A stretch of DNA of 64,000 nt from contig NW_025336481.1 in NCBI RefSeq assembly GCF_004798865.1, positions 38,585,964-38,649,963 on the forward strand, read 5' to 3'. Positions 35,222 through 46,849 of this stretch are shown piece by piece. The notes under the pieces are model-generated. The model ran no database searches. It was not told where the DNA came from and worked only from the letters and a program-made list of their open reading frames with translations. The position numbers were made by a program, and so were the translations under genes. The first letter of the stretch is position 1, and each line of letters opens with the position of its first letter. The DNA comes from Varanus komodoensis. Its lineage: Eukaryota; Chordata; Lepidosauria; Squamata; Varanidae.

Positions 35222-37539
35222 TAACTCAGTGGGACATACTTATGCAGTCAGGCATAAGATTGCACTGAAACTTATAGTCCAGCTAGGTACTGGAACTGAC
35301 ACTGGTGTTACATTTGTTTGAGGGGGTGAGGAAGAGTTGGTATGCTTTAATATTTTCAGCAGAAGCGGACAGCGTGTTCCACCAGTATACTGTCGTTTCC
35401 TAGGTAACTAAACTTGAAATAAGGTGATATCTAAAGCTTTTTTGGTTCAATTTGCTATTGGTTCACACTTAAGTATGCTGGGGTGGAAACAACATCTACA
35501 ACTTTATATAAGCTGTAACACTCACTTTACTTCTAGGTTATCCTGGACCTAATTTTCCTCTAAACTAACTGTTACCCAAGGGTCCAAGCGGTAATATTCC
35601 ATGCATATTTTGTATGATTTACATAGTATTTTTATTATGCTACACACAATGCCATGTGAGCAGATGGCTGCTCACACATCAGGACTTTCCCTCCATCTTC
35701 CGGCTGTACTCCCTGTGCACCCCTGAATCTCATCCAGAAGTGTTCCCAGTCCTGCAGAGCAGATTCCTGGGGAGTATAAAAGCTCACAAGATGGAGGAAG
35801 ATCCTGTTGTCCCCCGCCCCCCACCCCATAGCCTCGCTTCCACTGGAAGACGGGCATTATGACTATGAGTATACATTGCTGTAATTCCTTAATGAGGTAT
35901 GTAGCTTCCAAGTTTCCTAAGTGATGGGAAGTTCCTGCCATAGAACTTTTCTTCTTGTGGAAGAGAAGGTTACTGAAAGCTTTTAACACTTTGAGATAGC
36001 TCTTTTAAAGTCAAAAATGCCATCCCCACTTTTGCAGCCCCATTGCAGGCCATGGAAGTGGGACAGCTTTCTTACCTAAATTCTCAGGATGCAAAAGAAA
36101 TCATTACATTTTTTTCTGATTAGCAATGGCAGCACAGTTGGGAAAAATTTTCAAAAGAGCCAAATTTAGAGTGATTTTTCTTGCCAGCTCTCACTTTCAG
36201 CTCACCAAAAAAACTTTTGGAGCATTTAGAACTTGGTGAGCACCCTGGCATTTAAAACCCTAACCCTTAACACCCCCTCCCCCACAGTTTGGGGCTCAAA
36301 TGTTTATACGTGAAGATGCATTTCCAAAGGAGCCAAAGTGAGCACAATTTTTCTTGCCAGCTTTTGCACTCAGTCCACAACAGACACTTTCTGGAAAGGA
36401 TGATGGAAAGGAAGCATGTATCCTTTCCTTTCCTTTCCATGCAGAAGCCTGGATCCAGGTGTAATCACACCTACCAAAATCAGTGGGCCCTATATGACTG
36501 ATAGCATGTCAGTGGGACTTGATTTACTTCATGTGTGCCTAATTCTTTATGCAACTTGTGATGGGGGAACAGGCTTTCCAGTCACAGACTGGGGAAAACT
36601 GTTATATGCATCACCTTGAACATGTGTAGCATCTGTTGATAACTTTGCATGGATATGTGTAGATTCAAAGCAGAATCTCCCCGTAATATCCCCTCTTCTC
36701 TGGAGATTTATTTCACCCACAAATACCTGGAATAGTCTCTTGGATTCTAAAGTTAAATCAGTCTTTAATCTGTATCTAGCCAGCTATAGTTTATTTATTT
36801 TTTACTCTAGAGTAGGTAGAGGTGTTCCAAACCAGAGTGTGGGAAGTAAGATCCATATTAGGTCTTTGTGCCTGCTGTAGAATAATTAGGGAAAAAAAGA
36901 AATGCAGAGTCAAAGCATGTCTGTTTTGGATCTAAATGATGGGACAACATAGCCTTTGAAAAAGAATTGGATTTGGGAGCTTTCGGGGTACAGCTCTTTG
37001 AGGTATTAATGGCTAGGATGAAAACAGAGGGTTGGTATCCAAGCCAGGTTAATTGCACTTGGGTCCTATTGAAGTCAGTGAGACTTTTCTTCATTGATTT
37101 CCATGGAAGCCTGAAAGCTAGCAATTTGGTCTGGATCCCAGCTGTATAAAATGTTAAAGGAGCAACCCATTGGGAAAAATGACAGATGGTTTTGGTAATA
37201 GGGAAACCAAAATCAAAGCTAAATATAGGTTTCCTCCCCTTATGAAGATGGCTGATTTAATTAGGACTTACTTACTCCAAAGTAAATGCACAGAGGTCTG
37301 CATAGCCTTAATCCCCTTGATCTCAGGAGGGCTTATTTTGCATAAACTACATCAGGAAGTAGATGCTGTTATCAGTGCTTAGCCTCAGTGGAATAAGGCA
37401 GTTTAAAAATTGTAATAAATAATAATGCATCAATCAACTTTTTGAGTAGCAGCAAGATGCAGGCTGATTACAGCAGTGATGAATGGAGTTGTCCCACTTT
37501 ACAGCCCTTTCCACCATTTTTCAGGCTCTGATCTGGATA
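35222..37539. other. Single-copy non-coding DNA between BovB-1 and BovB-2
   Basis: This is not present in the second copy of the large repeat. It begins with the right half of the palindromic repeat split by BovB-1 (actcagtgggacatacttat ... GGCATAAGATTGCACTG). Further relics of that family lie near 36460-36540 and 37255-37300. A GGAAA/TTTCC inverted tract lies at about 36395-36440. No gene recognised. Confidence 0.55.
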
Positions 37540-37940
37540 TTACTGATTAAAGAGGGAAGTGATGGGCCACCATCTCAGACATATTTAATGAAATATTACA
37601 AATTAATAGAATTTCTTGAGGGAAAAACCACCTGGGATCCTAATGTGGTAAGAAACTAAAATAATTCATTTCTTCCACAGCCCTGAATAAGCACCATTTG
37701 GCTATTAATATCATGATGCTTCCCTAAAATAAAAAAGGGGGGGTTGAACAAGCCATGTGGCTTGAGTGCTTTGCGTGGGGCTCCACTATGGCAAAATTAA
37801 TTAAGGAGTTTTATTTGCATCAATAGATTATCACCCAAAGTAAAATAAATGTTATTTAATTTCTAAGCCCTCCAGTTTTGCTTTGGTATGAAATAAGTGC
37901 AATCCTTCCCTGTTAAGGAATAGCTGAGACATGAAATCAA
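37540..37940. promoter_or_regulatory. Candidate conserved non-coding element
   Basis: About 400 bases of repeat-free AT-rich DNA. It includes aaaattaattaaggag and ttttatttgcatcaatag (a POU octamer-like ATTTGCAT next to TTAATTAA), plus repeated TTAAT and ATTTAAT cores. The texture resembles developmental enhancers. It lies in the stretch absent from the second copy of the duplicated locus. Confidence 0.3.
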
Positions 37941-38377
37941 TGTCAGCAGCAAGCTACATGACACATGGTACCAAACATGTGCAGTGCATGTCTCACAAGC
38001 AGGACTCTGCACATGGTGGGCAAATCAACATTCTTCATTAGCAATGTCATTTATCCAACATAGAGTGCATCATTTACTAGGTCATTGCAGTCCAAATTAA
38101 ACAATTTCAGCTGTTTTAATCTGATAATCTAATGCAGCCTTCCCCAAACTAACAGTTCCCAAATACTAGCTGGGAATGATGGGAGCTATAATTCATATCA
38201 AGAGGACCAAGTTCGAGAAATCTGATTTGGTGAAAAATTTATTGTATCCACGTGAACTCTCTGAACAATTTTGAACCCTGATTGCTCCCTACAGCAAACA
38301 TTCAACTTCAGCAAAATAAGAATGGAGATAAGAAGATGAAACTCTCCAGTCCTGCCCTGCAAGTATTCATTACCTGT
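37941..38377. other. Non-coding stretch with palindromic relic
   Basis: A decayed ACTACAACTCCCATCA-family hairpin lies at 38135-38215 (aactaacagttcccaaatac ... GGGAATGATGGGAGCTATAATTC). Nothing else recognised. Confidence 0.5.
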
Positions 38378-40679
38378 AAGGAAAAACACTCCTTCATGGA
38401 TCACTGCCTTGTCGTGGCGAAGGAGCTTGCGTAGCTCAATGAAGCTATGCTGTGCAGGGCCACCCAAGACAGACAGGTCATAGCAGAGAGCTCTGACAAA
38501 ACGTGATCCACTGGAGAAGCAAATGGCAACCCACTCCAGTATCTTTGCCAGGAAAACCCCATGGACAGTACCAAAAGGCAAAGAGATATGACGCTAGAAG
38601 ATGAGCCTCTCAGATCGGAAGGTGTCCAATATGCTACTGGGGAAGAGCGGAGGGCTAGTACTAGTAGTGCCAGAAAGAATGAAGTAACTGGGTCAAAGTC
38701 GAAAAGACTCTCAGTTGCTGATGTATCTGGTGGTGAAAGGAGAGTCCGATGCTGCAAAGATCTATATTCCATAAGAACCTGGAATGTAAGATCCATGAAT
38801 CAAGGCAAGCTGGATGTGGTCAAACAAGAGATGACATGACTGAACATCGACATCTTAGGAATCAGTGAACTAAAATGGACAGGAATGGGTGAATTTAATT
38901 CAGATGACCATCAGGTATACTACTGCGGGCAAGAATGCCTCAGAAGAAATGGAGTAGCCTTCATAGTCAGTAAAAGAGTAGGAAAAGCAGTACTGGGATA
39001 CAATCTCCAAAATGACAGAATGATCCCAGTTCGAATCCAAGGCAAACCATTCAACATCACAGTAGTCCAAGTCTATGCCCCAACCACTGGTGCTGAAGAG
39101 GCTGAAGTTGACCAGTTCTCTGAAGGCCTACAACACCTTCTAGAATTAACACCAAAAAATGATGTCGTTATCATCATGGGGGATTGGAATGCTAAAATAG
39201 GAAGCCAAAAGATAACCGGAATAACAGGCAAATTTGGCCTTGGAGTACAAAATGAAGCAGGGCACAGGCTGGTAGAATTTTGTCAAGAGAATTCGATGGT
39301 CATAGCAAACACTCTTTTCCAACAACCCAAGAGACAACTCTACACATGGACATCACCAGACGGTCAACACAGAAATCAGACTGACTATGTGCTCTGCAGC
39401 CAAAGATGGAGAAGCTCTATACAGTCAGTAAAAACTAGACCAGGAGCTGACCGTGGCTCAGATCATGAGCTTCTCATTGCAAAATTTAGGCTTAAATTGA
39501 AGAAAGTAGGGAAAAGCACTAGGCCACTCAGGTATGACCTAAATCATATACCTGATGAATATACTGTAGAGATGATAAATACATATAAGGAATTAGATCT
39601 GATAGACAGAGTGCCTGAAGAACTATGGATGGAGGTTTGCAACATTGTACAAGAGGTGGCAACTAAAGCCATCCCAAAGAAAAAGAAATGCAAGAAAGCA
39701 AAATGGCTGCCTGAGGAAGCTTTACAAATAGCTGAGGAAAGAAGGGAGGCGAAAGGCAAGGGAGAAAGAGAAAGATGCACCCAATTGAATGCAGAATTCC
39801 AGAGAACAGCTAGAAGAGATAAGAATGCCTTCTTAAATGAACAGTGCAAAGAAATAGAAGAAAACAATAGAATAGGGAGGACCAGAATAGGGATCTCTTC
39901 AAGAAAATTGGAGATATGAAGGGAACGTTTCATGCAAAAATGGGCATGATAAAGGACCAAAATGGCAGGGACCTAACAGAGGCAGAAGAGATTAAGAAGA
40001 GGTGGCAAGATTACACAAACTATACAAGAAAGAGCTTAACATCCCTGATAACCACGATGGGATGGTCATTGACCTCGAGCCAGACATCCTGGAATGTGAA
40101 CTAGGGAGTTCCAGAAAAACATCTACTTCTGCTTCATTGACTATGCTAAAGTCTTTGATTGTGGGGATCACAACAAATTGTGGCAATTTCTTAAAGAGAT
40201 GGGAGTACCAGACCATGTTATGTGTCTCTTAAGAAACCTGTATGCAGGTCAAGAGGCAACAGTGAGAACTGGACATGAACGTTTCATACAAAGATGGGCA
40301 TGATAAAGGACCAAAATGGCAGGGACCTAACAGAGGTAGAAGAGATTAAGAAGAGGTAGCAAGATTACACAGAAGAACTATACAAGAAAGAGCTTAACGT
40401 CCCTGATAACCAAGATGGGGTGGTCACTGACCTCGAGCCAGACATCCTGGAATGTGAAGTCAAATGGGTCTTAGGAAGTCTGAGTAACAACAAAGCTAGC
40501 GGAGGTGACAGTATTCCAGCTGAGCTATTCAAAATCTTAAAAGACGATGCAGTAAAAGTGCTACACTCAATATGCCAGCAAATTTGGAAAACTCAACAGT
40601 GGCCACAGGATTGGAAAAGGTCAGTTTACATTCCCATCCTAAAGAAGGGCAATGCCAAAGAATGTTCAAACTACCACAC
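38378..40679 (+). mobile_element. BovB-2: 5' part of a full-length-start BovB LINE, rearranged, ending at the gap
   Basis: An 11-bp flank aaggaaaaaca (38378-38388) precedes the BovB 5' end ctccttcatggatcactgcc. The element carries a 5' UTR, the endonuclease region, a linker, then a jump at about 40101 into reverse transcriptase motif A (REFQKN ... FCFIDYAKVFD). A second jump at about 40277 returns to the linker, which is repeated (39926-40100 versus 40278-40458), followed by the start of reverse transcriptase up to the N gap. The matching flank is found only at 48708-48718, so its 3' end lies after the second copy of the large repeat. Confidence 0.88.
38561..39919 (+). pseudogene. BovB-2 APE-type endonuclease region (one stop, frameshifted end)
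   Basis: The frame reads RTWNVRSMNQGKLDVVKQEMT, a stop at 38837-38839 (where BovB normally has Arg; CGA to TGA fits CpG decay), then 344 open codons. APE-endonuclease landmarks are visible: TWNV, the catalytic Glu of SELKW (38867-38869), GDWN (39179-39190) and SDHELL (SDH at 39458-39466). The C-terminal KKKKCKKAKWLPEEALQIAEERREAK linker is also typical. A small insertion near 39885 shifts the frame, and translation ends KLEI at 39919. Apart from these two lesions the domain is well preserved, so this is a fairly young BovB copy. Confidence 0.9.
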
Positions 40680-40779
40680 NNNNNNNNNNNNNNNNNNNNN
40701 NNNNNNNNNNNNNNNNNNNNNNNNNNNNNNNNNNNNNNNNNNNNNNNNNNNNNNNNNNNNNNNNNNNNNNNNNNNNNNN
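40680..40779. other. Assembly gap of exactly 100 N
   Basis: One hundred N bases. A round length is usually a placeholder for unknown distance. Both flanks are BovB sequence, but from different points of the element: reverse transcriptase on the left and the last ~125 bases on the right. Confidence 0.98.
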
Positions 40780-40902
40780 GCTGGATGGAGTCACTGAAGC
40801 AGTCGGTGTGAGCTTAAGTGGACTCCGGGGGATGGTGAGGGACAGGAGGAGTGTTGTCCATGGGGTCGCGATGGGTCAGACATGACTTCGCAACTAACAA
40901 CA
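40780..40902 (+). mobile_element. BovB 3' fragment, second copy, cut by the gap
   Basis: Same sequence as 27280-27402, with its right flank acttggtct at 40903-40911. The left target-site duplication is not present, because the N gap replaces it. Confidence 0.88.
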
Positions 40903-43900
40903 ACTTGGTCTCATCCAGCAGGCCTCCTCTGATGTTCCTTGAGAATGTTTGCTATTTATTTCATGATCTTCATGTCACATTTTTCTTCCAAAGCCCTTGT
41001 TTCTCCCTTTATTTCCTAGCTTTTACCCAGACCTATCAGCATCTAAAAACAAGACAAAAACAGAACAAGAGAGAGATGACACTTATTTCTGCCAGTATCA
41101 GAGTAAATTATACACTATGTAACTGCACTACAAAGAAGCATTTTCTGAAAAAACACAGATCGGGTGGAAACCCAGTTGGATGTAGATAGGCATGACATCT
41201 TTTGAAAAGGGTAAAATAAATTAAATAATGGAATGTGCAAGCAGGTGAAGCTACACAGTATCAAATACATTTATTATCATGATATTGTAAGATGACCACT
41301 TAGAATAAGTCATGCACTATTTTTCTCATTTCTCTGAGAGCTAATCCAAATGTCTAGGGATTGCAAATACTGTTTCAGTCCTCTGTAGCAATCAATTTCC
41401 AGGCTACTTACTCTAACTGGAAAGCACTTACCCAAGGGTGGGAAGCAAGGGATTAGAGAAAGATCCCACCATGGTTTACACATCAGCAGTTGCTTTTTCA
41501 GCCCAAAGAAGAAATTCCAAAGTGGGAAGTTCTCATTCTCTGCATTCCAGCAGTAGGCAGGGCCAACAACATGATGTTTACCATTGTAATCTTGGTGGTA
41601 CTTTGCAGACACAAAATCCAAGCAAAATAACAGACTCAAGCTTGCTTGTCAGAAATGCACAGCATGGTCTTATGCAAGTCTACTCAGAAGTAAGTCTCAC
41701 TAAACTTTCAGATACTATCGGAAGCTCCTCTCCCACTTTCTTTCATTGATTTATCAGAAGATTTAGTCATGCCCAAGTGTGCCTTCCATTCAGAATGAAA
41801 GAGCAAATATACTAAGTTACAGTGGTGTCCCAGTGAGAAGGGTCTGCCATGGCTGAGGGGGACAATCTGAAGTTGCACTAGAGTTCCAGAGATTAATGAG
41901 GAACCACAATCCAGCTCTGAGGTGGGGCAGGGGGAAACAAAGGGAAGGGAATGGAAATGATCAAAGCACTTTCCAGAAGGTCACATGGAGTCAGAACAAA
42001 GTCAGGACACATGAGAAAACCAGCAATCTTGTTTCTGACCTCAAGAATCAAAGGAGAAACCAAGCCAACTAAAAGGTCAAATAGAAAGATGTGAGACAAA
42101 CAGAGGTACCTGAGGAAAGTGAGAGGAGCTGCTCAGGCAGCTCTGTGGGCTAGAGGTTCCCCATCCCTGACTGAAGCCATTGATTGGATCTTCCAGATAG
42201 AAGAAGAATGCTTTATGGGGGAAAGTCGTGTTGCATAGTTCTGCACATCACCCTGATCTAGGCTAAGGATCCATTCAACAAGTGTTCCTTCTATACACAC
42301 AAATGCCATGCACATAAATGAGGATATACAGGAACACTCCAGCCAGAGCTCTACCTCCTCATTCTACACAATGTGTAGAAGGACTCTTAGTCAAGCCACA
42401 GAATGGAACAGCTAGATGGAAAGGCCGTGGCATTAGCATGCCAAGTAGGCAGCACAAGGTCAAACAGAAATCCTGCAGCTATTTCAGTTGTGCTCCTCTG
42501 GGGCTGATCTAGGATAGATTGCATCCCCCTGCCTGCCTTCTCACTATGCCTACATTTCTTATCCCTTTGTTTACCCGTCTAGCAAATGGATAAGAGCACT
42601 TCTATAACTTCATGCAAATAATGAAGGGATAATGCTTGCTGATCTTTTTGACAAACCTTCAGGATAGATTTGGGAGCAGCTTCAGAGGCAGAGTTCTTAG
42701 CAATACACCAACACAGTGAACTCCCACTGTGCTCATGGAGACTGACTTCTCAGCCTTTCACCACTCTCCTGCAACATACACCTGCATTGGCTAAACACCA
42801 GAAGGACCCAAAGAGCTGTGAGGAACCCACCCACCTTTTTCCACAGCCAAGCAAATCAGTTTCACTGCTGGGATAATCCTTCCCACCTTCCCCTGGGAGT
42901 CACCTGTGAGATCACTGTTTCCTCACTGATATAGCAATTCCCAGATCTCAGCAGGAGGAGATGGCAGGTTCAAAGCTGGAAAAAATGTTCAGGGGGACAG
43001 AAGTTTCTGTAGCAGGTTGGAGAGACATTCTGAAGTTGGCTCTCCCTGTCAAAGATAGGAATCCTCTCTCCACCATCAACTGTTGATGGGTTGCTTCCAA
43101 GCTTCTGGGCTCTCTCTTCTTACAGTTCTCTGAGTGCTTCTAGATTTGAAGGCTCCTAGCTCTATCAAATCAAAAGACATTCTACAACTATTTCATTTTT
43201 ACCTCCTGAATGGATGTTCTTTAATAAGAAAGAAGGTGGAAAGAAGTTTTATGAGAACACAGGAGGGGTACAAGTGGAAGGCACCCTTTTCTGTCCTCAC
43301 CTGAAAATTCTGTGATGGAGGCAAGGGACTTGCATGGTTTAAAAAAAAAAAAAAACCCTCATCTGGAACCAAACATGACCTTTAAACTGGACTTGGACTG
43401 GAAAGCCTTTCAAACAGAACACACCCTCAAATAAAAAAGTCTTCTGACAGCATTCCAAATCAGTGATGTTATGAACTTTTGGGAAATACATTCCATCTGC
43501 ATTCAGTGGTATGCCAGGTGTTATCTGTCATCTGTCATCCACTCACTGATGGAATCAGCTTTATTTTTTTAGGAATGTATGAGAATTTAATTGCTGTTTG
43601 CAAATGTGTATTTGCACTAATGCGCACATGCACAAATGTACATTTGTATGTATTGTCCTGTTGCCTCTCATTTGGAATCTGCATGACTTGAAAAAAGTCA
43701 TTCCACCCCAGAATCCACAGGTCAGATTTATAAAAATCCAAATTCATATGAGTCCATTGTAAATTGGTCCAATGCCCCTACTCCAAATACAGGACAGCCT
43801 TCTGTAAAATAGGATACATGGTCACCCTAGTAAGGAACAGGAACGAAATAGTAAAAATGGAAAGGCCTACTTGCTTAGTTTAGGGAGAGAGGAGCTTTAA

Positions 43901-44064
43901 TTCTGCAGTCTTTCATGCTTGAGGAATCCCAAGAATAAGATAAACGATCCAAGGAACAGTATTTTATTTCAGTGTATTTACCTTACCCCACCAAGTCAGC
44001 TTATTGTGACATGCAGATCATGTTAAATGGAAATCATGTCTGAACAGCTTTAGAACAACTGGTG

Positions 44065-44980
44065 ATTGAAGAACCCTTACTTGGAGTACTGCTGTGAGTT
44101 GTGGGCACTTCAGTTTAAGGATATTGACAAAACAGAATACATCCAGAGGAGAACAAGAAAGATGGTGAGTGGCCTGGAGACAAAGCCCTACAAAGAAACA
44201 TTAAAAGAATATATATGGCTTGCAGAAAAGATGATTGAGAGATAATATGATCTTCCTCAACTAGTTGATGGGCAGTCATATATAGCAGATAATGGACTAG
44301 ATTGTTTTTCTGAGGCTTCAAAGGGTAGGACCTGAAGCAATAGGTTCATGTGCCATATTAACATGTCCATAATTTTCATGGAGGTTTTTGTTAAATGTCC
44401 CATCACCTAGATATGCTAGGTGGATGGGTACTTGAAACAAGGCCATTTCTATTGCTGCTTCCCACTTACACATTTCTACCTAGACAGCTAAGATTGGTTT
44501 CCTCTTTCTTATGTTTTCTTTCTTTCTACATTCTAAAAAGCTTTCTAACCCATCCTGCTTCATTGGGTTTCTAATGGTGTTTAAGGCTGTTTTATGCCAC
44601 TCTTTAATTTTATTGGATTGAATGTTTTACTGCTGTTTTTATCATTTTTATCATGCAGGTGTTTTTGCTACAGATTTCTGGTATATCACCTGGTAGGTGG
44701 ATGTTGCAATCTATAAATTCAATCATCCAGTCAATCAGTGAGCAAATAAATACAGGAAAAGGCATGTTGACTAGACATTAGTAGCATTTCCCACTGGTCT
44801 GAGCTGTCTGTGGATGGAATGGACTCTCTCAGGAGGTGGTGGGCCCTCCTTCATCGGAGGCCATTAAACAGAGGCTGGATGACCAACCATTGGGAGTGCT
44901 GTACTAGTGGATTTCCTGGATCGGCAGCAGGTTGAACTAGATAATTTATGAGGTCCCTCTTTGAACTCTATGCCTCTTTG
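44065..44980 (+). mobile_element. CR1 LINE relic, second copy
   Basis: Exact repeat of 30565-31480, with the same YLEYCCELWALQF frame, stops and 3' UTR words. Confidence 0.75.
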
Positions 44981-46849
44981 ATTGAGTGAAAATACATGGC
45001 CACCCTAAATAAGCATCTTATTCATATGAGGGTCTAGAAAAATAGATTGGTCACCGTTGTTGGGCTAAATCCCAGGAAAAATTCTCCAAAAATCTTGTTG
45101 AGGAAGAAACATGGGAGTAATCCTTGCAAAAGAAAAACATGGCACTGGCAGGAAAGAGAAATCATAGCTCAGAATTTAATACCCAGGCTCTGTTATCAGT
45201 CAAAGCCCTGGTTTCAGCTTGGAGATGCTTCCTGTCTTAAGAAACTTTCCATACTGAAAGATTCAACCTTTACTCCAAGGCACTGAAGTTCCAGAAAGCA
45301 GAACAGATTCTCATGTGCCAAACACAACAGTAGTAAATTGTCGATCTGTGAAATCAGAACATGGCAACCGTCCCATAAAGACAGAGCATCAATGTCTTTG
45401 TGCATTTGTTGGCGTTTCACTCGTCTGTCTTGATTCACTCGTCTGTCTTGAGTAAAGTGCAGCTGCTCCTGACTATTGCTTCTTCCCAGCCATCGCTTTG
45501 TCAATATGTAATATAAAATAAATCCACAAGAGTCCAGCTCTGTCTTATTAGAAGAAAAGCCATCCTAGAAAGACCATCAGATTTCCCCATCATTTGGAAG
45601 AAGGAAAGTGACAGACAAGCCACACCATTATGCCTTAAATTTAGTTTTTAGTTTTTAAAAAATAACTATAATGACTTTCAGTTCAAGACTTTTTTGTTTT
45701 CTGCCTAATTGGAATTAAATGCACAGAAAGTGTGTTAGGACAGGGATGGTGATGGATATGAAACAGGGGCAGAGGAGGAAAAACTTCAACATCCAGCATT
45801 TTTCAAGCAAAAGTCTATAGCGACACCCTCCCAGGTTCCAGAGATTCCACCAAATCCTTTTAAAATTCCTGCTCTTGGGAGGGAGAACTAGCAAAGAGCT
45901 GTGCTATATTACTGCAGCACCCCTCCTGTATGTGTTTGGAGAGCCTAGTCAAGCCGTTAATTATGACTCAAAGCTAGGACTCTCAGTCACAAAACCACAG
46001 CCTCTACCTTTCCCATCTCCTCACCTTTTTTTCCTTATAGGGAGCTTGACAAGAAATATATCTATTTTGAGAACACCTTGTTTCTGGCTTTGTGTCCCTC
46101 TGAATCTCAAATCTTCAACAAGTGTTCAGATTCAGAGGTAGACTGCACTAGAGAAGCCTAACTTTGGACATCTCCTAAATATGAATTAGCTTAGTTTGGT
46201 TAGGGGTTCAGCAAGGCATATTCCTTCTATATACATTAGATAAATGGAGGGATGGATCTCCCACACAGACATGCATGAATAAATGGCAGTCATCATACAT
46301 TATGTACATTCAGAGTGCAATTGTACAGCCCCCTGACATTGTGTGTGTGTGTGGGAGCACAGGATGTTTGAAGCCCCAGCTCTGAAGTTGGAGGAGCTTG
46401 AAGCTGAGACTCCAAAGACCAAGCCCTTGCTTGTAACAGGCATGGAAGTAATGACACCAGCTGCCTCTCTGAGGATAGAAATGGGCCTGAGAGAGAGTAA
46501 AACAGTGTATGACCAAGGACGGCGTATGGAGGAGGCTGGGGGCATCACCTTACACTGATTCCTATCATGTTACAGCCTCTTCCATCTCCTTCCAAATACA
46601 AAATTTAGATGACCAAGTAAACACACAGGGTGAACCGCAGCAGTGGTGGAGACAGCCACCCCTGCAACTTGCTCCATGCACTGGGCACATGCAAACCTCT
46701 GAGTTCTACTTTGCCTTGGAGGGCACTGCACTGTGCCCTCAGAGACATTACTCAGCACAGTCTCTAAAGCATTGTACACTTGTGATACCCAACGAAAACA
46801 GCATTCAGGCTGCAATCTTATACACATTTACAAAGCAGTAAGTTCCATT

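Noticed and set aside
38401-38796. 131-codon minus-strand open frame
   Set aside because: Antisense of the BovB 5' region, and similar frames recur in the antisense of BovB-1.
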